This document shows positions 45,609 through 53,254 of a stretch of DNA of 64,000 nucleotides, in pieces. Within the stretch, counting starts at the first letter, position 1. Each line of letters opens with the position of its first letter. The position numbers and the translations under genes are program-made. Origin of the DNA: Oceanobacter sp045430275 (GTDB lineage: Bacteria > Pseudomonadota > Gammaproteobacteria > Pseudomonadales > Oceanobacteraceae); contig JAILXU010000002.1 in NCBI GenBank assembly GCA_045430275.1, positions 1 through 64,000 of the forward strand. Reading direction: 5' to 3'. Below the pieces are notes generated by a model, which saw nothing but the letters and a program-made list of their open reading frames with translations, made no database searches and was not told the origin of the DNA.

Positions 45609-46652
45609 GTGACACGTCCTCGCATTGCCATTTTGTACACTGGCGGCACCATTGGCATGCTGCCCGGTTCCCAAGGGCTGACTCCGGTTGCCGGAGCGCT
45701 GGCTGAACGGTTGCAGCAGGAACCTCGCCTGCAGTCTTCCCATGTGCCTGAATTTGAACTGCTGGAATACGACCCGCTACTGGATTCTTCCGAGATGCAA
45801 CCGCAGCACTGGCAGCGCATGGCCGATGATATTCGAGCACGAGAATCCAAATTCGACGGTTTTCTGATTTTGCACGGCACCGACACCATGGCCTATACCG
45901 CCTCGGCGCTGTCGTTTCTGCTGCCGGGCATCGAGAAAGCCGTGATTCTGACCGGCTCGCAATTGCCACTCTCGGAGCCGCATTCTGACGCCCACGACCA
46001 TCTGATCGAAGGTCTGATGCTGGCAGCGCAGCCAGCATGCCAGGGCGTGCAGTTGCTGTTTCATCACACGCTATGGCCCGGCAACCGGGTTACCAAAACC
46101 TCATCGGTAGCACTGGGGGCGTTCTCGGCCCCGAATGCCCAGCCGTTGTGGGAAATGAACACGCGTTATGGCCCGGTGCTTGATCCTGTTACTCCAGCCG
46201 ACACTTCTACAAAGCCAAACCCGTCATCGCTCCCGGTGTTGCACACGGCGCTGCAACCTCGCCAGATCGGCGTGCTGCCACTGACACCCGGCTTGCCATT
46301 GAGCATGCTGGAGCATTACTTCCAGCAACCGCTGGACGGCGTGATTCTGCAAACTTTTGGTGCCGGTAATGCACCGCAGCAGCCGGAGTTTCTGGCACTG
46401 TTGCAGCGTGCCTGCGATGCCGGAACCGTGATCATCAATATCAGCCAATGCCCGCACGGTGGTGTCGATATGGGCACCTACGCCACCGGTTCAACGCTGG
46501 CCAGCACCGGCGTGATCAGTGGTTTTGATATGACGCTGGAAGCCTGCTACACCAAATTGCTGGTGCTGCTGAACGCCGATCTGGATGTGCGTCAGATACG
46601 CCGTTTGATGCAGCAGAATCTGTGCGGAGAGCTGACGCCACCGTCGTCATAA
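45609..46652 (+). CDS. ansA: L-asparaginase, type I-like
   Basis: A 347-residue cytoplasmic asparaginase/glutaminase. Catalytic Thr14 in YTGGTIGM and the second threonine in LHGTDTMAYTAS; TGSQLP follows. Near the C-terminus INISQCPHGGVDMGTY is typical of type I. Start is GTG 45609, six bases after AGGAG; an earlier TTG touches the ribosome site and is unlikely. Predicted to hydrolyse asparagine to aspartate and ammonia. Confidence 0.92.
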   Translation: MTRPRIAILYTGGTIGMLPGSQGLTPVAGALAERLQQEPRLQSSHVPEFELLEYDPLLDSSEMQPQHWQRMADDIRARESKFDGFLILHGTDTMAYTASALSFLLPGIEKAVILTGSQLPLSEPHSDAHDHLIEGLMLAAQPACQGVQLLFHHTLWPGNRVTKTSSVALGAFSAPNAQPLWEMNTRYGPVLDPVTPADTSTKPNPSSLPVLHTALQPRQIGVLPLTPGLPLSMLEHYFQQPLDGVILQTFGAGNAPQQPEFLALLQRACDAGTVIINISQCPHGGVDMGTYATGSTLASTGVISGFDMTLEACYTKLLVLLNADLDVRQIRRLMQQNLCGELTPPSS

Positions 46653-46741
46653 ACCCGACTTCCAGCACGTCTGTCATCACAATCACCACAAGTCTGTGGC
46701 AGACTGGACGCCGCTTTTAATGACTGATTCGGAGTTTCTTG

Positions 46742-47296
46742 ATGTTACAACGCGTTGCGATCTACTGTGGTTCCCGCATGGGCCACGATGCCAAATACGC
46801 CGAAGCCGCTGCCGCACTGGCAACGTATCTGGCCAACGAAGGCATTGGCATTGTGTACGGTGGCAGTCGCAGCGGTCTGATGGGCGTGGTGGCTGATGCC
46901 GCCCTGGCTGCTGGTGGCGAAGTTATTGGTGTCATGCCCGCCAATCTGGAGCAAAAAGAAAACACACATCCCGGTCTGACCGAAACCCATTTCGTCGATA
47001 ACATGCACCAGCGCAAGGCCATGATGGCCAATCTGGCCGACGCCTTTATCGCCCTGCCCGGCGGCATCGGTACGCTGGATGAACTGGTGGAAATCTGGTG
47101 TTGGGCCAAGATTGGCGACCACAACAAGGCCTGCATCTGTTACGACGTCGACCACTTCTGGCAGCCCTTTTTCGATCTGCTGACCCACATCGACCAACAG
47201 GGTTTTGCTCACCCCGGCAGTGCCATGCTGCGCTCCGACCAGCCATCCGGGCTGCTGCAGTTATTGCGTGAACACACGCCATCCATACAATCCTGA
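46742..47296 (+). CDS. LOG-family phosphoribohydrolase
   Basis: A 184-residue TIGR00730-type LOG protein with the signature PGGIGTLDELVE and Rossmann start VAIYCGSRMG, plus VYGGSRSGLMG and HQRKAMM. The family releases the base from cytokinin-type or purine nucleoside 5'-monophosphates. ATG 46742 follows GGAG; an adjacent TTG was not chosen. No operon partner. Confidence 0.93.
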   Translation: MLQRVAIYCGSRMGHDAKYAEAAAALATYLANEGIGIVYGGSRSGLMGVVADAALAAGGEVIGVMPANLEQKENTHPGLTETHFVDNMHQRKAMMANLADAFIALPGGIGTLDELVEIWCWAKIGDHNKACICYDVDHFWQPFFDLLTHIDQQGFAHPGSAMLRSDQPSGLLQLLREHTPSIQS

Positions 47297-47411
47297 CACC
47301 GACCATTGCGGGTAATTTTTGCACCGATCAAGCCGCCAGAGCAGTGTTCCCATCGATCAGATTGGTTATGATCAAGGCTCCCGTTAACAGGATATAAACA
47401 GGAGAAACACC

Positions 47412-47732
47412 ATGCTGATCAGTAATATGGAAGTCGTGCCGGGCAAGAAGATTGTCAAGCATCTGGGGCTGGTTCAAGGCAGTACCGTTCGGGCCAAGCA
47501 CGCCGGGCGGGATTTCATGGCCGGACTGAAAAACATCTTCGGCGGCGAGCTGCGGGGCTATACCGAGTTGCTGACCGAATCCCGCGACGAAGCCATGGAG
47601 CGCCTACAGGAACAAGCCGAAGCCATCGGTGCCAACGCCATCGTCAATGTGCGTTTTTCCACCTCTTCCATCGCCGCCGGCGCGTCTGAAATCTTCGTGT
47701 ATGGAACCGCCGTTGTTGTTGAGGAGCGCTGA
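47412..47732 (+). CDS. YbjQ/UPF0145 family protein
   Basis: A 106-residue protein with the YbjQ fold: N-terminal LISNMEVVPGKKI, FGGELRGYTELLTESRDEAMERLQEQAEAIGANAIVNVRF and C-terminal VYGTAVVV. The family is annotated as putative heavy-metal-binding but has no proven activity. AGGAGA ribosome site. Two bases from the next gene, a related YbjQ protein with a membrane anchor. Confidence 0.92.
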   Translation: MLISNMEVVPGKKIVKHLGLVQGSTVRAKHAGRDFMAGLKNIFGGELRGYTELLTESRDEAMERLQEQAEAIGANAIVNVRFSTSSIAAGASEIFVYGTAVVVEER

Positions 47733-47734
47733 TT

Positions 47735-48244
47735 ATGGGAGCTCTGATCAACCTGATTATCTTTTTAGTGCTGATGACGCTGGGCTATGTGTTTGGCCGC
47801 ATGGCCGAAAACCGACATTACCGCAGCATCCGCCAGCGTGAAGAGGAAATGCGCACGCTGCTGGTGATTCCGCAAAAGTACCCGTCGCCACAGTATGCCC
47901 GCCATCACAGCGAGCTGGTCAGTGGCAACGTAGTGATCTCCGTCGATTACTTCAAAACCTTTGTAGCCGGTTTGCGTGGTTTCTTCGGGGGCCGAATCGG
48001 TGCCTACGAAAGCCTGCTGGATCGAGCTCGCCGGGAAGCGGTACTGCGCATGCAGGAGCAAGCCAAGGTGCTCGGTGCCGATGCGGTCTATAACCTCAAG
48101 TTCGAGACCGCTCGCATTGGCCAGAATGCCGGGCAAGGGCTTGGCTCAGTGGAAGTCCTCGCCTACGGCACCGCCCTGCTGCCACCGCCGCCAAACAATC
48201 ACAGTCCAAACGCTCACAACACCATCTCTTACCAGCAACCATGA
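47735..48244 (+). CDS. Membrane-anchored YbjQ-like protein
   Basis: A 169-residue protein with an N-terminal membrane helix (LINLIIFLVLMTLGYVFG) and a YbjQ-like domain at about 55-155 (FFGGRIGAYESLLDRARREAVLRMQEQAKVLGADAVYNLKFETA), clearly related to the protein encoded upstream. The tail is Pro/Asn rich. Its stop overlaps the M48 peptidase start by 4 bp (ATGA), so the three genes are probably one operon. Confidence 0.88.
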   Translation: MGALINLIIFLVLMTLGYVFGRMAENRHYRSIRQREEEMRTLLVIPQKYPSPQYARHHSELVSGNVVISVDYFKTFVAGLRGFFGGRIGAYESLLDRARREAVLRMQEQAKVLGADAVYNLKFETARIGQNAGQGLGSVEVLAYGTALLPPPPNNHSPNAHNTISYQQP

Positions 48245-49128
48245 CCGAACCCGAGCTGCCCAGCGCCAATCCGAAACCACCGGAGCACATCAACAATCGT
48301 TACGAGCATCCATTCAAGGACTTGCTGGTGCTGGTTGTTGGTGTGGTCGGCATTTTGGTGCTGGCTACCCTGCTGCTGAGCTGGACAGCTTCGACTCTGG
48401 CACCGCTGCTGCCTTATGAGTGGGAAGTCAGCTTGCTGCAATCCGATGCAGAGACACAAAACCTGACTCAACCTCAGGCCAGCAGTCAGATTCAGAGCCA
48501 AAACCATGACGCTATTACAACCGAACTGGCCGCTCTACTGCAGCGCGTCACAGGCCCGGATGCTCTGCCTACCCGCCTGCATTACCTGCCCGATCAGGAT
48601 ATACCAAACGCCTTCGCCACCCTGGGCGGCCATATTTTTGTGACGCGGGGTTTGCTGGAAAGTGTTGAATCGGAAAACGGCCTTGCCATGGTGCTGGCGC
48701 ATGAATACGCCCATGTGGCATTGCGCCACCCCATCACACTGATGATGGAACAACTGTCGATTGGCTTTGTACTGACCATGATTGGCAGCGATAACGTCGC
48801 GCAACTCATCGCTCAAAATACAGCGGCGGTAACAGCCCTGTCTTTCAGCCGGGAGATGGAACGCGCCGCTGACCGCTACGCATTGGAAGCCTTGCAATGC
48901 CATTACGGCCACACAGTTGGTGCGGATGAGTTTTTTCTGAACATTCAGGAACAGCATCAGCCCTTCGAGAGCGACAGCCGCTGGCAGCAAATGCTGCAAA
49001 CACATCCACTGACCAGCGAACGCATCGAGGTGATACGCTCCGGTGCCCGGATGGGAGAGCTGACACCGCTGCCGAAAGCGTTGCGAATCACACTCTCAAC
49101 ACCCGACAAGACCAGCGATATTCAATAA
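48241..49128 (+). CDS. M48-family metallopeptidase, membrane anchored
   Basis: A 295-residue zinc peptidase. One hydrophobic helix at about 29-51, then a linker and the M48 domain. The zinc motif is HEYAH (H154-E155-H158), with a likely third ligand in EMERAADRYALEAL near residue 205. It is shorter than HtpX and resembles LoiP/BepA-type proteins, but the N-terminus is a membrane anchor rather than a lipobox. Third gene of the YbjQ unit; a role in envelope protein quality control is possible. Confidence 0.88.
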   Translation: MTEPELPSANPKPPEHINNRYEHPFKDLLVLVVGVVGILVLATLLLSWTASTLAPLLPYEWEVSLLQSDAETQNLTQPQASSQIQSQNHDAITTELAALLQRVTGPDALPTRLHYLPDQDIPNAFATLGGHIFVTRGLLESVESENGLAMVLAHEYAHVALRHPITLMMEQLSIGFVLTMIGSDNVAQLIAQNTAAVTALSFSREMERAADRYALEALQCHYGHTVGADEFFLNIQEQHQPFESDSRWQQMLQTHPLTSERIEVIRSGARMGELTPLPKALRITLSTPDKTSDIQ

Positions 49129-49134
49129 ACAGCA

Positions 49135-49941
49135 TCAACGCACAAACGGCTGAGCCAGCAAACGATCCAGACGCGCATCCCGCAGATGTCGGAAGTATGG
49201 CAACCCCAGAATCATGCTCTCGTGGCCGTCTCGTGGCTGGGCACGATAGGTGCCGAACCAGCGATCCCAGCACGACAGGTTAAAGCCAAAGTTGCTGTTG
49301 GTTTCGTCGGTATGCCAGGAATGATGCACTCGATGCATATCCGGTGTCACTACCAGCCAGCGCAGTTTGGCATCCAGTTGTTGGGGCAAGCGAATATTGG
49401 CGTGATTGAACATCGCCATCACATTGAGCCAGATTTCAAACACCAGCACCGCCAGTACCGGCACTCCCAACACCGTGATTACCACCGCTTTGATCAGCAT
49501 CGACAGCAGGATTTCCAGCGGGTGAAAACGCAGCCCGCTGGTCACGTCCAGATCAACATCCGCATGGTGCAAGCGATGCAAACGCCATAACAACGGCACA
49601 TGATGGAACAGCCAGTGTTGCGCCCAGATCAGGCCATCGAGCACCACCAGAGCCAATATTAATGTCATCAACGGCCACGCCGATGATAGGCCCGTCAGAT
49701 GAAACAGCCCCCACTGGTACTGCTCGGCCAGTAAGGCAACCCCCACTGCCGCGCCCGGAAACAGCAGCCGCAACACCAGGCTATTAACCACCACCAGCCC
49801 CAGATTATTGAGCCAGCGATAGGATTTCGGTGCATCCAGTGGGCGTCTGGGACGATACAACTCCCAGACCACCATCACGGCGAAAATGCCAACAAAAGGC
49901 ACCAGTCGCAACAGCGGTTCGTGTTCCATCCAGGTGTTCAT
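49135..49941 (-). CDS. Sterol desaturase/fatty acid hydroxylase superfamily protein
   Basis: A 268-residue integral membrane di-iron oxygenase-like protein. Histidine clusters: QHWLFH, HRLHHAD, FNHANI and HRVHHS, the expected metal-ligand set, between 4-5 hydrophobic segments. Start ATG 49941 overlaps the ArsM-like stop (TGATG), so it is translationally coupled to that gene. It is the last gene of the arsenic-type operon. It could hydroxylate or desaturate a lipid chain, or act on a lipid-linked arsenical; this is inference from position only. Confidence 0.87.
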   Translation of the reverse strand: MNTWMEHEPLLRLVPFVGIFAVMVVWELYRPRRPLDAPKSYRWLNNLGLVVVNSLVLRLLFPGAAVGVALLAEQYQWGLFHLTGLSSAWPLMTLILALVVLDGLIWAQHWLFHHVPLLWRLHRLHHADVDLDVTSGLRFHPLEILLSMLIKAVVITVLGVPVLAVLVFEIWLNVMAMFNHANIRLPQQLDAKLRWLVVTPDMHRVHHSWHTDETNSNFGFNLSCWDRWFGTYRAQPRDGHESMILGLPYFRHLRDARLDRLLAQPFVR

Positions 49942-50972
49942 CAGCAACAGGGGGCCTCGTCATCCGCGACCTTGAACGGCACTCCCGAGCCACAGCCTTC
50001 AAACGCACCAAAGTGCTGGCTGAAGTCACCAATAAACTGGAAGTGTTCGGCAAAGCGAGTGTCGTGCAGCACCATCCAGGTGTTACCACACACTGGGAAA
50101 ACCCGACCACGTTCAATGGCATGGTGCGCATCCAGATCAAAACGATCAGGCGATTGCGGCACCGTGCCCTGATAAATCACCGCCTGTCCGTAGTCTTCGC
50201 ATTCGCTTTCCAGTTGATCCAGTTTGAACAGGCGATAGGTGGCCGAGAAGAACGTCAGATTCCCAATGCGGGCCGCCAGCTTGCTGTCGGTGATTTCCAG
50301 TTGCCGATCTTCCACCAGTCGGGGATCAAGAAAGCCACTGTTGTTGGCCAGATGCAGAAAGTCGTTGTAATACAGAGCGCCACCGAGGCATTCACCATAC
50401 AGCACCGGATCAAACCGCACCGCTTCCGGTACCCGCCGGTCGGCGTACACATCGGAAAAGTAAAATTCACCGCCGGGTTTCAGCAGTCGATGAACGCCGT
50501 CCAGCACAGCGGCCTTGTCGGGCGACAGGTTCACCACGCAGTTGGAGACAATGACATCAAACGATTCCGGCTCCAGATCCAGTTCGTCCAGACGCTCGAT
50601 ATAGCCCTTGATAAAACGCACGTTATCAAACCCGAAGGCATCGGCATGCCAGGCCTGATGCTGCTCGGCCACCGCCAACTGCTCATCGGTCATATCCACG
50701 CCGACGACTTCACCGTCCGGGCCAGCCAGTTGTGCCAGCGCGTATACATCCCGGCCAGAACCGCAGCCAAGATCGAGAATGCGCCGCCCTTCCAGTTGCG
50801 TCGGACACACCAGACCACAACCGTAATAACGGGACAGTACCTCAGGGTGAATGCGTGACAACAAGGGTTTGAGCCATTCGGGCATGGCGCTGGCATCGCA
50901 ACAGGCACTGGTTTTCAGATCGTCGCTGCCTTGCAGTTGTTTACCGTAATAATCCTGAACAATTTCATGCAT
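49941..50972 (-). CDS. arsM: ArsM-type arsenite S-adenosylmethyltransferase
   Basis: A 343-residue class I methyltransferase with SAM motif LDLGCGSGRD and VVGVDMTDEQ. It keeps the cysteines characteristic of ArsM: C24/C25 (KTSACC), C52 (YYGCG), C145 (VSNCVVNL) and C195 (GECLGG). This is the arsenic-binding set of known ArsM enzymes, which methylate arsenite to mono- to trimethyl species using SAM and thiols. The chain ends in CC. 68 bp after the CofC-like gene and coupled to the hydroxylase gene. Some homologues of this type are only labelled methyltransferase, but the Cys pattern makes arsenic the likely substrate. Confidence 0.87.
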   Translation of the reverse strand: MHEIVQDYYGKQLQGSDDLKTSACCDASAMPEWLKPLLSRIHPEVLSRYYGCGLVCPTQLEGRRILDLGCGSGRDVYALAQLAGPDGEVVGVDMTDEQLAVAEQHQAWHADAFGFDNVRFIKGYIERLDELDLEPESFDVIVSNCVVNLSPDKAAVLDGVHRLLKPGGEFYFSDVYADRRVPEAVRFDPVLYGECLGGALYYNDFLHLANNSGFLDPRLVEDRQLEITDSKLAARIGNLTFFSATYRLFKLDQLESECEDYGQAVIYQGTVPQSPDRFDLDAHHAIERGRVFPVCGNTWMVLHDTRFAEHFQFIGDFSQHFGAFEGCGSGVPFKVADDEAPCC

Positions 50973-51040
50973 AACGGGAGGCTCCCAGGTGAGCGTGTCG
51001 TGACCAAAGATGTCTATCAGTCGTCAGTCAGACCCATTTC

Positions 51041-51685
51041 TTACAGTGAATATCGGGCGCGCCAGCTTGCGGGCAGATGAATCAGATCGCCGGGTTCATC
51101 AATATCATGCAGAGCGTCCAACTCTTGCAGGCTCCAGTCCAGAGCCTCAACCCGCTGGCGCGTCAGCTCGGCAACGACGGACGTGCTCCAGGGAATGTCC
51201 TCGAACAGAGAATCATCGTATTGATGCAGCCCCAACAAGGAATAACCGCCGTCACTGACCGGCACCAGACAGGCTTCGTGCTGCTCCAATGCCTGAGCCG
51301 CCTGCTGCAAACGCTCGGCAGTCAGTCCGGGGCAATCGGTGCCCATCAGAATCACCGGCTCGCCCTGTTGCGTCACCCGCTGCACCACTCGCCCCATGCG
51401 CTGGCCAAGATCGCCTTCGCCCTGATACGACCAGTTCAGGATTTCCGGCAAAGACAGTATTTTCCACACGGGATGATGCACCGACGGGCTGACACACAAC
51501 TCAACCGGGCCAACACGAGCGGCCAGTGCCTGCTGAATGGTGTGTTGCAGCAGACGGCGCGCCAGTTGTGCCGAGCCGTCCAGCCCCAGAGCGGGAATCA
51601 GGCGGGTTTTGGCAAACCCCGGCAAAGGCGCTTTGGCAAAAATAACCACTCGGGGGCGAATCGATGTCGATGGAGAAATAGTCAT
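51041..51685 (-). CDS. CofC-like nucleotidyl/glycosyl transferase (DUF2064, rSAM-associated transferase 1)
   Basis: A 214-residue GT-A-fold protein: VVIFAKAPLPGFAKTRL, LMGTDCPGL and PVSDGGYSLLGL. These match the TIGR04282-type transferase, regularly found with a TIGR04283 glycosyltransferase and a radical SAM protein. Start ATG 51685 overlaps the GT2 stop by 4 bp (ATGA); the frame extends 46 codons upstream inside the GT2 gene but without similarity. Substrate unknown; a nucleotidyl transfer that activates a sugar or phosphoglycerol unit is plausible. Confidence 0.87.
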   Translation of the reverse strand: MTISPSTSIRPRVVIFAKAPLPGFAKTRLIPALGLDGSAQLARRLLQHTIQQALAARVGPVELCVSPSVHHPVWKILSLPEILNWSYQGEGDLGQRMGRVVQRVTQQGEPVILMGTDCPGLTAERLQQAAQALEQHEACLVPVSDGGYSLLGLHQYDDSLFEDIPWSTSVVAELTRQRVEALDWSLQELDALHDIDEPGDLIHLPASWRARYSL

Positions 51686-52446
51686 ATGTAGAGCTTCGCT
51701 AACTGTTCTGCAGAAACACCGCGCCAGTACGCCCAACGCAGTCGCCACATCAAAAAAATCGTGCGCCAGACACCGTAGTCCATCCAGCGACGCCCTGACG
51801 TTGTCACCTGAGCACACAAACACTGTGGATGCTCATAGCGACGCAGGCGTTTGGACAACTCAATGTCTTCCATCAGAGGTTGATCCGGGAAGCAGCCCAC
51901 CTGCTCAAAGCGGTCACGCCGCATAAACATCGCCTGATCGCCCGTGGCAATGCCACTGAGGCGAGAACGCAGGTTGATCATAAAACCGACTACGCGCAGC
52001 ATGTGGGCCGAGCCACTGACAGAGACGTCAAAACGGCCCCAACTGCCGTGCTCCAGTGCTTGCTGCAGGTGCTTTATAGCCTGTGGTGGCAAGCGGGTGT
52101 CGGCGTGCAGAAACAGCAAACATTCACCGTAGCTGGCTTGCGCTCCGGCATTCATTTGCCGAGCACGGCCACGAGACGAATGCACCACCCGGAATCCGGC
52201 GGCTTCCGCCATACTCACCGAGGCATCCTCACTACCGCCATCCACCAGCACGATTTCAAGGGCGGGGTATTCTGCTTGCAGAGAAGACAAATGCACCAGC
52301 AACTCTGGCAGACTGCTCTGCTCGTTCAGCATCGGGACGATGACCGATAGAGATGCAGGCACAGACGACAGAACAGACACAGACGACAGAACAGACACAG
52401 ACGACAGTGACCCGGCGCTAGCGGGTTTGATTAAGTTGCCAGTCAT
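51682..52446 (-). CDS. Family-2 glycosyltransferase (rSAM-associated transferase 2)
   Basis: A 254-residue GT-A glycosyltransferase of the TIGR04283 type: LSVIVPMLNEQSSL, EIVLVDGGSEDAS, RGRARQMNAGA, FLHADTRLP, MEDIELSKRL. The N-terminus before residue 35 is a repeated SSVSVL stretch encoded by an 18-bp tandem repeat (52363-52407), outside the family fold; the true start may be downstream. It overlaps the DUF547 gene by 29 bp and the CofC-like gene by 4 bp. Confidence 0.88.
   Translation of the reverse strand: MTGNLIKPASAGSLSSVSVLSSVSVLSSVPASLSVIVPMLNEQSSLPELLVHLSSLQAEYPALEIVLVDGGSEDASVSMAEAAGFRVVHSSRGRARQMNAGAQASYGECLLFLHADTRLPPQAIKHLQQALEHGSWGRFDVSVSGSAHMLRVVGFMINLRSRLSGIATGDQAMFMRRDRFEQVGCFPDQPLMEDIELSKRLRRYEHPQCLCAQVTTSGRRWMDYGVWRTIFLMWRLRWAYWRGVSAEQLAKLYI
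52363..52407. repeat. 18-bp tandem repeat at the 5' end of the glycosyltransferase gene
   Basis: Two and a half copies of AGACGACAGAACAGACAC. The unit is a multiple of three and encodes SSVSVL repeats at the N-terminus of the glycosyltransferase, upstream of the conserved domain, so copy-number changes would be tolerated. Confidence 0.9.
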
Positions 52447-53254
52447 AATCCAGAAATCCAATATCCAGTTCTTCCTTCAGCAAACGCGCCTTGTCAGTGG
52501 CTGACAACCCCAGTGCATCGGCATAGTGAGCCAGAAAATCTTCCAGCCTCTGATAACCGTGCCAGCCGCGTTCAAAGTCCTGGCGATACCATTTGAAAAT
52601 GGACGACACCATCAGGTCGTCACCTGTCAGCCGGTTCTGCTGACGATTGGCCAGAAACAGACGCGTTTGCTGCTCTAGCTGTTCTTTCAGGTGTGCGCCG
52701 GTATAGGCTTCGGCACGCAGTGGCGGGCAACCAATGCTGGCGCAGTTAACAGCAAAGTGAATCAGCGGGTTGTTGTAACGTCCCGAACCTCGAATCAGGT
52801 CGTGTTCGATATTATCCAGCGTCTGCTTGCTGCCCAGCAGCGGTGCCAGCGCCCGGCTCCAGGGCGAGCGCAGCCAGTTTCCCAGATCCTTGATCGACTC
52901 CAGATCCGGCCATGTGCCCAGAATCAGCTCCACCGTCCAGGCGTTGTAGGCATTGATCAGAAACGCCAATTGCTCGTCGTGTGACCAGCCATCAAACTGC
53001 GCCTGTTTAACCGCCGCCAGATCATCCAGATAGCGCTTCAGCACCTGCCGCTGATCGGCCACGCCCTGATAATTCACGGCGGTGGATTGGCCACCGTCAT
53101 CAGACACCACGTTGGCCTGCAACAAGCGATTCCAGGCGCTGTGGTCAAACGCTTCTGCTGCCCCAGATTCTCTTACCCCTTCGGCCAGAGAAGCAGAACA
53201 CCACAAACACAGTGCCAGCATCAGGCTGCTGTAACTCTTATGCTTAGTGAGCAT
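52418..53254 (-). CDS. DUF547 domain protein, secreted
   Basis: A 278-residue protein with a signal peptide (MLTKHKSYSSLMLALCLWCSASLAEG) and a DUF547 domain: AFLINAYNAWTVELIL, LIHFAVNCASIGCPPLRAEAYTGAHL, KWYRQDFE. The domain has a papain/transglutaminase-like shape with a conserved Cys, but the activity is undefined. The start is ATG 53254, 11 bp inside the end of the oxidoreductase gene. In arsenosugar-type clusters a DUF547 protein recurs beside ArsS-like proteins, to my recollection. Predicted periplasmic. Confidence 0.85.
   Translation of the reverse strand: MLTKHKSYSSLMLALCLWCSASLAEGVRESGAAEAFDHSAWNRLLQANVVSDDGGQSTAVNYQGVADQRQVLKRYLDDLAAVKQAQFDGWSHDEQLAFLINAYNAWTVELILGTWPDLESIKDLGNWLRSPWSRALAPLLGSKQTLDNIEHDLIRGSGRYNNPLIHFAVNCASIGCPPLRAEAYTGAHLKEQLEQQTRLFLANRQQNRLTGDDLMVSSIFKWYRQDFERGWHGYQRLEDFLAHYADALGLSATDKARLLKEELDIGFLDYDWQLNQTR

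Noticed and set aside
46689..46712. Short inverted repeat AGTCTG-TGG-CAGACT before the LOG gene
   Set aside because: It is a small stem without T run or conserved promoter context; likely chance.
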